NCBI GenBank assembly: GCA_022592435.1
Contig: JABYQS010000116.1
Location: forward strand, 60,133-124,132
Reading direction: 5' to 3'
Origin: Cerioporus squamosus
Taxonomy: Eukaryota > Basidiomycota > Agaricomycetes > Polyporales > Polyporaceae
Length of the DNA: 64,000 bases
Shown one piece after another: positions 10,850-23,050 of this stretch (its first letter is position 1; each line of letters opens with the position of its first letter). Under the pieces are notes generated by a model. It was not told the DNA's origin. It ran no database searches and worked only from the letters and a program-made list of their open reading frames with translations. The translations under genes and the position numbers were made by a program.

Positions 10850-13640
10850 GTGACGACGAAGCAGCCGTGGATCGTCCATGCCGAGAACCGTCACTTACCA
10901 GAACCCACGGACAACGCCCTCTTGCGACTAGTGCTCGCTTGCGATCCATCCGCCGCCAGGGCATGGGCTCTATCGTTCGCGGATTTCAACGGGCTAGCGG
11001 AGCTGTGACTAGCGCGCTGTATGGAAGACTTGACCTTGTGCAAGAGTTCGCTGACAGGGCCCCGGGTTGGACGGCCTTCCCGGTCTTGATAGTGAAGCTA
11101 ATCAACGAAGTCCGCTAAAGAAGGTCGCTTCGTGACTTACCGGTCACTGCACCTTGCTTCTCCTCCGGTTCCTTGGCCGCGCCTCGCTGACTACGCTCTG
11201 AGGGAAACGATAACTGGTCAACGGGGAATGAAGAGGGACGGATGGGATGGGGCTCACTAGGCCAGGAGAATCGGCGCATTCTCGGTAATGTGGTTGGTGG
11301 CAGTCGAGCAGTCTGGAGAACGTGGGGGAGGAGGGCTGCAGAGGTGTTCGACCGCAGAAGGAGACATTAGCAGGAGTCACGGAGCTTCAGTCGCTCCGCG
11401 CGCGCCCTTCAGCCTCATAGGTCATACGCGTCTGTGCTCAGCTGAAAATCGATGCCGGGCAAACCCGATCGCCCGGCGTCCAGTCGTCGTTGTTGCTGTG
11501 CGCAAAGTGCCAACCTCAGTGCACGGTAGCACAGACTACTGACTCGCGTACTGGTTGTTAGTGGTGAGCGATCGCTCTGCCAATTCACGACATGCACCTG
11601 CAGTAGCCGCAACGTGCATGGCACATCGTTCGACCATTGCAAGCCGCACAGATATGTGTCCACGAAGACTCTAACGATTTGGCCGTCAATCGGGGCGGGG
11701 TTCCCAGCCCAAACAGAACTCTGCATCGGCCTCAGCTGTTTGTCGGGGACGACGCCGTTGCTGCCTGCGTCCGCCGAACACCTCGCGCAGAAGCTGGGTT
11801 GGGGTCTACTGACTTGCGCAGGTTCTAAACGCGCTGTCGCGAACAGTCGAGTAGACTTGCCCCTATCAAGGAAGGCCCATGAACACCGGCGAACATGGAG
11901 CTGCACGCCCGTGATGCGAAGGTGACGCACCCTGGGCCGCAGGGTGAGAACTCTCAGTAAGTATCCCAGATCCGGGGACAAGCACAAGGGATATTAACCC
12001 ACTTTGCCGTTACGTTCCTCGCGCTCCCATTCAGCAGCTGTGCGGGCGGGGCCCGATGCCGTCGGGTGTGACAATGTGCACCTTGAGTGCGTAAAACATG
12101 AGCCACTCGCGAAAATGTGAAGCCTGATGTGCGACAAGCCTACCTGAGTCATAGCTGGCGAAGCGCTCCGCAGTAGGAGTGTCTCATGCCACCCGGGCAT
12201 GGAAACACCGGCTGGCGTCCTCTCTACCGTCAGGAATGCTACTGACTCTATCTGATTGTGGCGTCAGAGACACGCGGGCACGATAGGTCCGTCAGTAAGT
12301 ATCGCAGAAGAAGCTTAGTAGAGCGGCGGCGAGTTACTCAGTACTATGCCCACCTTCAAAAGTCCACTGGGACTCGTCGGAGTCCAAGTGGACTTGCCGC
12401 ATGAATCGCATGTCATGAAAAGAGAGCACAAGGTACTAGACGGAGGAGGAGGTTTGGCAGGAGACACGTAGAGATGGACGTGATAGGCGCATGTCAGTTG
12501 ACAGATCTTGATTTGCACAGCCACCACTACACACTCTGAGAATGCCAGCGCACATCCTGCTCCACCGCGTCCCGACCGCATGCCCACTTAGACCTCAATG
12601 CCCCGTCTCACTCGATGCAGCCAGGACCGGAACGTTTTCGATAACAAGGATAGTGAAGAAGTATGGATGCAGAACGAATAGATGGCGGCCGCAATGCGCG
12701 AAGCCGTTCGTGGATACACAGCGGCTTATCAACGAGCACCCCTCCTTGCCGAGTTCCGGTGAGTTCCGGAACAGGATCCTGGTGGATCGCCACCTGGGTT
12801 ATCCACAGCCCGCAGCCTGCCCGAAACCTTGCTTGCCAAAATCGTCCCTAACGCGCTGGCCATATAGCTTCTCGCTCCCTTCTCCTCATGCTGTGACCTC
12901 GCCCTCGTTCAGCCGGTTCGGGAGGCGGCAGGAAGACATCAGGCGCCACGGTCAAGGCGATGGCCTACCAGCAAGTACGTTCACTCAGTTGAGCTGCATA
13001 ACAACTCACGATGTTCCAACAGCGCATGCTCTGCTCCAAACGTGGGGCCCAGTGCGCCCGCCGCACCGGTGAAGAGACGGTCGTGCCTGAGGGGAGAGAT
13101 GCTATTCCGGAGGACAGACGGTAAGGCGCATGCAAACAGGGTGAGTCGTCTTTTCTATGCCCCATCCCCCACCCCAGCCTCAGTCGTCCAACTTCTCGAC
13201 TTGAGTGCTCTTCCCCACAAGCTCGTTTTGCGCACATAGTCCCTGCGGGAGGCCACCACGCCACCCCGGACCGCTAGCCATGCTCACGGAGACCACCACG
13301 TCACCGTGAGCCGCGGACCAAGTCCGCCTGTGCTTGTGCAGTACGTACGCTTGACTGTCTTGCACCTGCATTCTATGCCACCGCCGCGGAGGCCACCACG
13401 CCACCCGGATCCGGCTTTGCCTTCACTGGGCAACTTACTGCGGAGGCCACCACCCCACCCAGACCACACGCAACGCAGCTCCGCTAGGACGCGTACCTCT
13501 TCGCCCTGGTGAACCAGAGTACGCTGCCGTAGGGACCTTGCCCATAGTACGTAGGTAGAAAACCGCTGTAGAGCCCTCATCTCAATAGAAGAGTCCTTTT
13601 ACGCCTGCCGCGTCGCATCCAGCCCGCTGAAATGTCGACC
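10850..13640. other. No recognisable gene; dispersed CCACCACGCC motifs near the end
   Basis: Several 60-190 codon frames occur on both strands, but none shows a recognisable domain. The first part may contain upstream exons of the TET/JBP gene. The 3' part holds four dispersed copies of a GGAGGCCACCACGCCACC motif. Confidence 0.4.
13248..13460. repeat. Four dispersed copies of a ~19-bp motif
   Basis: GGAGGCCACCACGCCACC or near variants occur at 13,248-13,267, 13,287-13,305, 13,386-13,406 and 13,441-13,460, all in the same orientation. Spacing is irregular (39, 99 and 55 bp), so this is not a simple tandem array. The copies could be binding sites or debris of a low-complexity coding segment. 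Confidence 0.6.
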
Positions 13641-13663
13641 GTCCGCGGTGTCACAATCGCACA

Positions 13664-14986
13664 ATGAGCGGCCAGATACCATCAGTACGGCCTCGCCCGA
13701 CCTGGTGGCAGAGCCTGAAAATGCGGGAGCCGTTAATCCTGTGTCCTCACACTTTGCTGTCACGCCCAGGTCCACTCGCCGTGAAGACAATAACCAGCCT
13801 GTCAAGACGGAGCCAGAACATGCCGACGAACCACGTCTTGCCAGAGTGCGTCAGGATAACAGGGCCTCGCGCGTAAGTATTCGCTGCTATCGTTGTGTTT
13901 CCCGCTGATAGGATCTTCCTGCGCAGACTGCCACCGTGCGTGACCCTCCTGATCCTTGCGCATCTAGAGATGCTGCCCCTGCTGCGATGTCGACTGGTTT
14001 CCCGCCGCCTCAAAGAGCTTGCCGACTCCGAGCTACGGGTGGACATGCGACGGATCGTCGGCCACTATCTCCCTGCGCCAGATCAGTTCTTGGACGACCT
14101 CGTCTCCTACTCAGCCGTGGTGAGCAGCCAAGCCGCGCTTGCACTCTTCCTGCGCGACCGGAGCATCCTAGACAGGGATTTGGAGGTCTCAGTGAAATAC
14201 GGCACGGAGGAGGCCTTCAACGAGTATGTGCGCACCTCGTTGCCCGTGGTGAAGGTACATGGTCGGGACGGGAGAGGGCTCAGCGAGATGACGACCGAGG
14301 GTCGACCGCAACGCCATACGACGGTCTACAAGATCAAGGGGGCCTCCAGGCGTTACATCCGAGTCATAGGCTGCTCGTATCCCACTCCGCTTGGGGCGAT
14401 CAGCTCTCTGCGCAACACCGCCCTCCTCTGCTTCTTCTCCCCGATTCTCATGGGGTGCGCCTACCCCTTCCTCACCCTCCGTCGGCTGGGACTCCATCGT
14501 GATACCAATCTAGCCTTGGGTACCGTACAGAGCTCCCGTACTGAGCTCATCAAGAACATCAAGCTCATCACGCAGGGAGGTTTCCGTTTCTCCTGGGAAC
14601 CACGCGACTTCATCTTCCCAAGACCGACCGCAGTTTGCGAGCACGGCGTGGATTGCCCCCATTGTTCCCCTTACCTCCCATGTGTCAGACAGCTTTACGT
14701 GTGCGGCTGCAACTTGCGCTACTGGGGAGACCGAGGTTGCCTGATGGCCGTGTTGGACCCCTCGTCTTCGTGGCGCGAGCTTCTCGTAGTTCCTGACCCG
14801 GAGGGGCAAATCTTCACCCCTTGGGACTGGAATTGGCTCGACAGGTGCGGGCCCCGGCTTCGTTATCCCAGGGACCCCCTAGAGATGGAGCTGAACGACT
14901 GGAATTGCGCTGAGGGGGAGAGACGGATAGCCAAGCTGAGTCTCCACCTGGCGCCATCATTCGCTGGGGAGGAGGCACTGTATTGA
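13664..14986 (+). CDS. F-box-like protein
   Basis: The main exon (13,912-14,986) opens with an F-box-like helix set: LPPCVTLLILAHLEMLPLLRC followed by LVSRRLKELADSELR. About 300 residues follow that are typical of lineage-specific Agaricomycete F-box-like proteins (YPTPLGAISSLRNT, a Cys/His patch CEHGVDCPHC, CGCNLRYWG). Members of this type usually recruit substrates to SCF ubiquitin ligases. No ATG opens the long frame, so an upstream exon is needed. A 40-nt intron from GTAAGT at 13,872 to TAG at 13,911 would join a short exon beginning at the ATG at 13,664 in frame; this is inference. Otherwise the first ATG is within the F-box at about 13,967. A decayed copy follows immediately downstream. 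Confidence 0.6.
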
Positions 14987-14989
14987 CGA

Positions 14990-15620
14990 GCGTAGACAGT
15001 GACGAGTGTACACATCCAACTTCTCCAAATCGTCGCCGAACTGGAAATCCTGCCATTCCTGCGCTGCCAAGAGTTAGCCGCTTATTCAAACAGCGGACTC
15101 TGAGATTCGCGTGGACATGAGGAGGATAATCGGTTACTACCTACCAGAGCCGGACACGTTCCTTGCAGCTCTCACCAAGTACGGCGCGGATGAGCAGCCA
15201 GGCTGCGCTCGCACTGGTCCTGCACGACCGGAGCATGCTAGATATGGATTTGGAGGTGAGCAGCCAGGCCGCGCTCGCACAGATCCTGCGCGACCGGAGC
15301 GTGCTAGATATGGATTTGGAGGTCTCGGTGAAATCCGGGGCGGAGGAGGCGTTCAACGAGTGGGTTTTCACTTTCTTGCCGGTCATCAAGGCCTGGGACC
15401 TCACTAGAGCGGGTGGCCCATACCGTAGGGCGGGAGTGTTTGACGTTACGGGGGGAGGGTCGACCTCAGCGCCGTACCACGACGTACGAGATCACCGGTG
15501 TTGCGAGGGGACCCGTTGGAGGATGAGCTTAACGACTGGAACTGTTACCAGGGGATGAAGCGCATCGGCAAACTGTCGTTTCACATGGAGCCGTCCTTCG
15601 TGGGGGAGGAGATACTGTAG
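14990..15620 (+). pseudogene. Truncated copy of the adjacent F-box-like gene
   Basis: The copy repeats segments of the upstream gene in order: EILPFLRCQEL (F-box), HEEDNRLLP/DMRRIIGYYLPEPD, SSQAALAL...DRS, SVKSGAEEAFNEWV and, near the end, a remnant of the LNDWNC...KLS.H..PSF.GEE tail. Frames must be changed several times to follow it, and the central 170-residue part (YPTPLGAI to WDWNWL) is missing. A 66-bp in-frame duplication (starting 15,192 and 15,258) repeats the 22-residue SSQAALA...DLEV segment. It is a dead tandem duplicate. Confidence 0.75.
15192..15323 (+). repeat. 66-bp tandem duplication within the F-box pseudogene
   Basis: Two 66-bp units (15,192-15,257 and 15,258-15,323) encode near-identical 22-residue blocks (SSQAALA...LDMDLEV). 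The intact upstream gene has a single copy, so the duplication arose after the gene copy formed. Confidence 0.75.
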
Positions 15621-16050
15621 CCAACGTGTGTAGCGAGGAATGTACAGAATATAAGTATCTACTTCTTCGCGCGATCGACCTGAATCATGAAGATTGGCTT
15701 CCCGGTAGACGGGTTGACAGAGGGGGCACGAGTGTTGGGATGGGGCCGGGTGACAACTGGAGGGCGAGCGACTGCTGCCTTGCCAGAACCCATCCGAGAA
15801 GACTCTGGCCGTGGCATGTTGGCTGGCGGCGCGGGTGCACCAGTTTCTATGAGACAGTCAGCAACATTGCCGCAACGCGTTGTGAGTGCGTACCAGGTGG
15901 CAGACGGGCAAGCTGACGCTTCATGTTATGCGGTGCGGGAGGGGTATCTGAAGTTGTGTGAGTATCTTGACAGAAAAGTGTTGGGCAGATAGCTCACCTT
16001 CATGAGAGTCATCTGAAGGGGGAGGCCGGGAGGGCAACTGCGCCCTCAAC

Positions 16051-19000
16051 TTAGGCATTGGCGGAGATTCGTTCAGAACTGAACATGTGAGCAAGGGACC
16101 GACAACTACGGGTGCGGGTGAACTTACGGCTATCTGTGCCAGGCGACTGAGCCCTTGCTTTGCCCTTGACGTGCGTCTGCCCCACAACCTCTGCTGCACC
16201 TTCGTCGTCTTGGCTTTCGTCGTCACCCTCTGCTCCGGAGTCCTCAGCCTTCGCTAAGCCCTCAACGTCACGATCCTCCTCGCTGTCTTCCTCCTCGCTG
16301 TCTTCCTCCTCGCTGTCTTCCTCCTCGCTGTCTTCCTCCTCGCTGTCCTTCTTCTCGCAGTCCTCCTCCTCTCCGTCTTTCTCCTCGCACTCTTCCTCCT
16401 CTCCGTCCTTCTCCTTGCCCTCCTCAGAGCCTGTGTGTGAGCCGCTTTTGCTGTGCGCTCCCGATGCCACACGTCCACAATGCGGCTGATACGGATCGTG
16501 GTCCTGAACACCGTCGGAGAACATGCCCGCCAGATTCGAACGACTCGAGCCGCGCAGCGAGAGTTGGTTCCGAGGAGGAGACGGCTCCACGAACTCGCCT
16601 TCGCCATCGCGGTCTGTAGCGTCGTCTGTACATGAAGAATTAGCGGCTGGAGAAAAACAGACTGTGAGCCTGCACGTACCTTCCCGAACAGGAGTTCGGG
16701 CCTTGAGCGTTACAGGACGCGGCTTCGGTCTGACCTTCCGCACGGGTTCAGGGCGTGGCGAGGATCGTGGCTGTATATCTTCCTCCGGTGTGTCGCTAGC
16801 ATTGCCAGTTTTACCACGACCCCGACGAGGCAGGGCAGGGAGTTCCTCTCCGTCCCTGGCAGCCATGCATTGCCTAGCGAGAGTTTTGGCACCTAGCATG
16901 ATCCCCTTGGTGATCAATCGCTGGGTGACTTGGCCTACAGCCGGCGCGCCCGATTCGATAGCTTCCTGCGCATCCAGAGCATCTTTGATCCAGTCATGCC
17001 CACGGTCTAGAAAGGTCCCGAGAGCGGCCTTGGAGACGGAGAGTCCGCGAGCTGCAGGGGGTCCAGACTCGTCAACGGGGCCTGCGTCTTTCACCTCCTT
17101 CGCGAACTTGACCCACTTCAGCAAAGTGGCTGCATGCTGTGAACTCTGGCGAGTGGCAAGCCGGATCTCCCTGTACACAGGGGACTGGCCGAACTGCTCA
17201 TAGAGCCACTCTTGCAATGCGTGAGCTTTATCCTCACCACTGAATCCATCCTCGTCAAGGTTGGACAAGGGGCTGTCCGCTCTCTGGTCGCCAGTTGCAG
17301 CCTTGACCACTTCGCCGCCAGAGTCAAGCCCCGCTGGTGACCCAGTGCACCGTGAGGGCGCCCGGATGGTCCGAGGCCGCCGAACTAAGGCAGTCGAGAC
17401 GCGGGCTGCTCCATCCTGAGGAAGAGAGGCAATCTATGACGACCCGAGGGTTGAGGATATGTGCGTGCTTTTAGCGACTGAGGGCATACGTACCGACTCT
17501 GTGACATAGTCAACGCCAAGGCGGACTGCGCTGAACTCGCGGGAAGACTTCTTCGGGTCGAGAACAGAGAGTTCCACAAGAAATTCAGGCTGCAGCTGTC
17601 TGACTCGTCCATGGGGTTGGTCCCAGAAGGCTAGACGTCGAGTGCTGGTCTTGCCACCGACCTTGACCGGAATGCCCAGGTAACCGCAAACTGGAAGCAG
17701 TGTTCAGCATGCACTCGGACACCAGAAATGGCTGGGAGAGCACTCACCGTTTTTCACAGTGATGGAATGGATGAGCAGCTCGCAAAGGTGTGAGGAGGAG
17801 ACCGTGAAGACACCGTGCTCCCGGTCAAACTGCAGTGATACATCCCGCAGGACGTCGACAATCTGAGAGCTTTCACCGGCGACGGTACGATCTTCTCCAA
17901 ACGCAGCAACATCACCACGACCATGCCATATCAAGGTCTCTGGCCAGTCCCCTCCATGAAACAGGCGCACGGGCGAAGCTTCCTGAGCGAGTAACTAAAT
18001 GAGTCTAGATCCCAAGTAAAAGACAACTGTATTACCCGCTTGCGTCGCCTCGCAGCGTCCAGGAGGGATCGGTACCGTTTGAGACCGGTCTTCGAATTGA
18101 TGTGCAGGTCATAGTCGCAACTGTAGTCTGTGATAGCCTCAGACTCAGAAGAGGCTCTGGAGCTGGGACGTGTAGAAGGTGGTGAAGACTCCCGGGAGCT
18201 CGGCTGATACCGCCAGTCCTCCTGTAACAGTATTCAGACAAGGTGTAGTTAGAATTGAGAGCACAAGGTCACTTACAAAACCGTACTCTTCCAACGTATC
18301 GTCGATGAGGGCAAGCAGAGGGTCGTCAGCAGCATCGCGTGCTCCATCGGAGTCGTTGTCGTCCGATGGGTAATAAGTGCCGTTCGAACGAGACTGAGAT
18401 GGGGAGTTAGGTTCGGGACTTCCATCGCCGTTGTTGTCAGTAGGTGGCGCTGGGTCCTTGCCCTTGTCCGGCGTGCCGCCGGTGGAAGCTGCACGTGAAG
18501 ACGCAGCGGGCAGGTCAACTCCAAGGTCACGTTCGAGTGATTCAGGGCCCCCGAAGTCTTGTAGCAATACGTCCTCGCGGACAATTGCGCCAGTGCCAAC
18601 TGGCGAGGCATGTTGATTGTGAGAGGAGAGGGGGGCCGTCCCTATCACAGCAGAGCTACGATCGTGCTCGCCCTCCGGGGTGGCATCGAGCGGTACTGGA
18701 GGGGGGTTACTGACCTCCGGGCCACCAGGAACCTGAGGAGCGCTGCCAGAGATCTCAGACGGCTTGTTCACAGCGGAGAGAGACAGCGGGTCCTCTGCAG
18801 TTGGCACGGGCACCTGAACATCCTCCACGGGTCTGACCTCTTGGCTTGCGGTGACAGAGGAGGAAGAGGAACCAGCGACATTCACGGTTGATCGGATGCG
18901 GCCAAACATGGGACGCCAAGGCCATGAGGAAGGCAACGAGGCTGAGGCGGTTGAAGAGATGGGAGGAATGGGTTGAGCCACATGGGAGTCGTCCAAAAAC

Positions 19001-19865
19001 GGGGGCGGCAGAGCGAGGGGAAGACGACTGGGTGGTGCGAGCGAGGGCAGCACTGTGCCATCTTTGGACCGTACGCGCTCTGCAGGGCTAGGCGTCGAGG
19101 AGCGCGACGTGACTTGCGAAGATGACAGCGCACGGACGATCCCGCTCGTAACCGTTGTGGGAGGGGGCAATGGTGTAGGAAGCGGCACCGTGACTTTGGG
19201 AGAGGGTAGGACTGACATGGATCCCTGAAGACGACCCAAGTCGAGCGGTGGCCCCATGAGCACAGGGGGTTGACTGACTGCTCGAGCCAGAGTGACGGTT
19301 CAAATGGACCGAGCGACGATACGCCAGAAGAAAGAGAGCGAATACGACCAACGGACCGTCTTGAAGGCGCTGCACTAGCCGGGGGCTGAGGATCAGACGC
19401 AGGGGCGTGGTCCTGCTTGGTTTCTGCACGGGAGGGGGCCTAGGTTCCGCACCATGAGCTCGAATACCGCGCGCGACTGCTCGGGGCAGAACTTACGTCA
19501 GTAGAGGTCTTCCCCGGGGTATCAGACGGCTTGGACACACGGGCCGGCAGGCGAGCAATGCTACGAGGCTATGATACGATGAGGAGATGCAACACAGGCC
19601 TGATAGAGAGACAGCGTACCGAGCGTGGGTGAGTAAGCTTGCCAGATTTCAACAGCTCAAGGACCGCGCAATCCATGTGCCATTCACGCTGGGCCAACCC
19701 TCTTGCAGGAGTGTCCTTGGGATCAGGGGGGCACTTGATCCAGCGAGAGACGCGTGCCCAGCCAACGGTGAATTGGCCACCAGTAGCTAGCCTCTGACGA
19801 AGCTTGTCTTCGCTCTCGAAGTGAAGGGCAGCCGCTTTGCCCTTGCCTCTAGTGCCAGTCTTCAC
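16051..19865 (-). CDS. Large multi-exon protein of unknown function with acidic repeat
   Basis: A chain of minus-strand exons can be followed. The first begins MKTGTRGKGKAAALHFESEDK and holds WARVSRWIKCPPDPKD. A Ser/Pro-rich section (about 19,260-18,280) is joined at DDTLEEYGF by a GTAAGT intron to EDWRYQPSS. Then come YSCDYDLHINSKTGLKRYR, PVRLFHGGDWPETLIWHG, GYLGIPVKVGGKTSTRRLAFWDQP and finally a long exon (from about 17,420 down) with LQEWLYEQFGQSPVYREIRLA. The C-terminal part has basic Pro/Arg stretches and a run of EEDSE repeats, and ends SSERISANA. Total length is roughly 1,000-1,200 residues. One frame change near 19,270-19,300 is unresolved (unseen intron or lesion). No known domain is recognised. 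It lies co-oriented behind another unknown gene. Confidence 0.5.
16276..16350 (-). repeat. 15-bp coding minisatellite (EEDSE repeat)
   Basis: Five head-to-tail copies of ctcctcgctgtcttc (plus strand) at 16,276, 16,291, 16,306, 16,321 and 16,336 encode an EEDSE pentapeptide repeat on the minus strand. The unit length is a multiple of three, as expected for a repeat tolerated in coding sequence. Degenerate copies continue to about 16,425. Confidence 0.85.
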
Positions 19866-19869
19866 TAGT

Positions 19870-20400
19870 GTCTACAAGACCGGTGAGTGGTGATTTGAGC
19901 GAGCCCATATGAGAAAATTGAAAGCAGACGTACAAGAAGTGCTTGCTTATCCAGGTTTTGGCTATCACGAGGATGAAGAGGTGGGAGACCGCACTCAGAT
20001 ATCGAAAGCAGCTGACAGAAATTATGGGTTACTTACATCTCAGCCCGGGTGAGGAGCGTGCGGCCACGAGGTGTGGTATGAGGAGAGCTGAGGGCAGACA
20101 TGATTCTCAGGGCAGGCTAGGGCAGCGGTAGTGTTTGCGGGAGGATGGGCAAAGAACAGATTCCGGGCGGGACTGTAAGCGCTAACTCGGAGTCGGTGAG
20201 CGACGATCTGCAATCCGGTGTAACCCGAGGTGCTTGCCGGTAGCCCCATGCCTGGTTAGGTAGCACGTGTCTGGTCATTGAGGGCAAACAGTACGTAATG
20301 AGGGGAGGGACCAAGTAACACAAGACACGGATAAGTTTCCTATGCATTGATTGGCGGAAAGAGACGCCCTTAGATGATCACATAACCAACGATAACGTTA
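19870..20400. other. Intergenic spacer
   Basis: Nothing recognisable is seen between the two co-oriented unknown genes. The stretch would hold the 3' end of the upstream gene and the promoter of the downstream one. Confidence 0.4.
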
Positions 20401-20406
20401 CTAAGT

Positions 20407-22484
20407 CTACGAACGCTTACGACCCCACTTCTTGCGGAACTCAGACCACTTCCCGCTGTCCTGCCGCCCAAGTTCCCTCCACCGTTGGAGCTCTCCAGGG
20501 ACCTGTCGTGCTGCGTTGTATACCGCTTGATTCTCGTTAAACGTGCCCCGAACGTAGTCAGACCCGCGAAAGGCATGCGCAAATGCGGCGGGAATCGTGA
20601 GCCCGGTGCGACGCAACGCCTCCATGGCCTTGAAGCCGGCGATCATGTCGCTTGCGTACAGCCATGGCCAGCCTGTCGACGATGGGCCCCGGGGCGCAGG
20701 ATCCAAGTCGAGACCAGCGTCAGAGAGGGTCAAGTTAGAGGATGAAGCTGACCGAGATGGGGCGACGGCGGACGATGAGGAGGAGCCTGCCACTTGAACC
20801 ACTGGCACATCCTCAATGCCAAGACTGGCCCAGTCGGCGTCCAAGGAAGGACTACCGTAGCTGAAGTCGGCGTGCTGGGAAGGGGTGGACCACGAAGCCA
20901 CAGAAGACGGAGTCGAGAAGCGGGAAGAGGGAGTCGGACTGCCTCGTGTAGTCGACGGCGTCGACATCGGGTTGGAGCGATGTAGGAGGAATGATGGAAG
21001 AGACGGAGCAGTCGGCGTGATAGAGGAGCTCTCATCATCCTCCTCGTCAGTCAGGTCGATGACCGGCCCCGGCATAGCCCGTTTGCCGAGGGCGTGTGAG
21101 GACGGGGTACTGGGGGCAGTCATGGCAGAGACACCAGTCGGTTGACAAGCTGAGGCTGCAACGGGGAACGGCATGGAGCTGCCAGGCATGTCAGAGCTCC
21201 AGGTGACCCCATGCGAGCGATAATGCAGCTCGCCCGAGACGTCGACATGCAGAGGAACGGAGTCGAACCCAGCATCAAGCCAGGAATCCTTTCGCCAGTC
21301 GTAAAACTGGAACAATGTCCCGTCCTTGAGCCCGAAGCGGTTGACTAAGTGGGCAGAGTCGCGCGGATGGAACCAAGGGTCGTTGGGGACCTCCACACGG
21401 ATCTGTCGCGCGGGCTTCCCATTCTGATAGATAGAAACATGAGTAACTCGGACCAGAAGCTATGAGAGAGCACACATACCTCATCCCACCAGAAGAGGTC
21501 CGTGATGCGCATCTGGGCATGTCCGACTTGCTTCGACATAGCGGCTCGGTCGAGACGCTGCTGCTCGATCATCTGGGCTTGGTAGAGCGTGTAGTCGTAC
21601 ACGGGGGAGAAGGAGATAGCATAGGATGAGCGATGGTTGGAACCAAGGCAGGCCTCACCAGCTGGGGGTTGGGCCGCACCGGCAGCAGTCGCAGAAGCAC
21701 CTGCTCGCGTGCCGGTGGTGGTGGCAGCAGCACCTCCTCGCCCGCCACGAGCTGCCCGGGTACTGGAGGCAGCTGCACGGCGAGCACGGGGTGGGCTCGG
21801 AGCATCATCTGAGTCGTACGGCTCAGTTTGCGTAGGAGCTGGGGTGGAGGACGGGGACGGAGGTTTCCAGTGGGGCGGATACGTGATCGTCGGTAGGACA
21901 GCGTGGTCCGGGAGAGAGTAGCGGGCTGCAAGAATGGCATGCTTTGTAAGGGATACTCATGGATGTTAGGGAGTGACTACTCACGACCCTCCTCAAAGGT
22001 GTTGTCGTGCTTGTTACAGCCACAGGACGGGATTCCGACGATCGTGACGTGAAGATGCACGCAACACTGTTGGCAGAGGCCGAACTTGCATTCCGCATTG
22101 ATCTTGCGGGAGCCTCGTCCGTGCGTGCAGACATACCCTTTGCAGAGCTTGCTGGGGACGCCCTCAGGAGGTTTGCCGCGCGGGATCGTGTCCTTCCATC
22201 GGAAGTGGTTGCACTTCAACGGGCTGCCCTCAAGCATGTTGGAGCACTGGTATGAATGGTAAGCAAAGCGAAAAGAAAGCAGGGAGACCATAGTGTATAA
22301 GGTGCAAGGACCAGACAACAGGAGGACACCGACCATCTGATACCAGCGATTTTTGTTCTTGGGCTTCCGACGGCCGGAAGCCATGGTTGGGACCAGCAAC
22401 CAGCCGGCTGTGCAGGAGGGGCAGCGGGCGAGGTGAGAGAGTTGAGGGACATGGAGGTCGTCGTCAGTGTCCGGTACATGCGGC
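20407..22484 (-). CDS. Cys-rich (putative zinc-binding) protein of unknown function
   Basis: Minus-strand exons join in frame. The N-terminus is basic (MASGRRKPKNKNRW at 22,383, or an ATG at 22,484). A Cys/His cluster follows: CSNM, LKCNHF, KLCKGYVCTHG, ECKFGLCQQCC, SCGCNKH, a layout suggesting a treble-clef or GRF-like zinc module. Next is a Pro/Ala/Ser-rich linker (to about 21,640). A compact domain beginning DLFWWDE continues, across a GTATGT intron, into NGKPARQIRVEVPNDPWFHP and FYDWRKDSWLDAG. The C-terminus is Ser-rich with an acidic IDLTDEEDD patch (SUMO-interaction-like) and ends WGRKRS. The donor after CNKH (GGTC|GTGAGT) and acceptor TTGCAG keep phase. Function is unknown; I recall the combination only as a recurring Agaricomycete hypothetical protein. 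DNA binding is inference. Confidence 0.55.
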
Positions 22485-22589
22485 ATGATAGAGACAAGGA
22501 CGAAAACGACTGAGGCAGTCAGGAGGGACTTAGGATGGATGAAGAGACGGCAGAGGACTGGTTGCCAGGAGCGTCTGGCCAAGAACTGT

Positions 22590-23050
22590 ATAGGATCTGG
22601 TCAGCCACATTTCCCAATATGAGGACCTGAGAGACTGGGTTGACATAAGAACATTAACTAACTTCGGAAGGAGGAAATGTGAAAGTATATAAGAGTGAAT
22701 AAAAGACGAGGACAGAGGGCGGCAACGGTAAAGAACGTAAGTCCCTGGCTGTCGCATCTGTCGCAATACGAAAGATGTGAGAGTCCTCACTTCATGAGTA
22801 CCTGGGTAGGGAGGGATGGCGAGTGGTGTGCAGAGAGGTTGGTGTGTGTAATTTCCAGCGCACAATGTTGCAAGGAAGGAGTTACGCACTGCTGAAGTAC
22901 TGCTGAAGCGCTGCGCTTGCAAGACACTATCAGTATACCATTCCATCACTGGTCAGAGCGGACACAGGCCAGCAGGATTGCACGCACACATAGGAGACGA
23001 TGCGTCCAGATGTCCTACCGGGGAAGGTTCTATCGCATCGCTGCAGCAGG
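22590..23050. other. Intergenic region, possible promoter of the Cys-rich gene
   Basis: No gene is seen. A TATATA core (about 22,687-22,692) lies some 200-300 bp upstream of the candidate starts of the minus-strand Cys-rich gene and could serve it. No other element is recognised. Confidence 0.3.

Noticed and set aside
13936..14502. 188-codon frame overlapping the F-box gene
   Set aside because: Shadow in another frame; the F-box frame carries the recognisable motifs and is repeated in the pseudogene.
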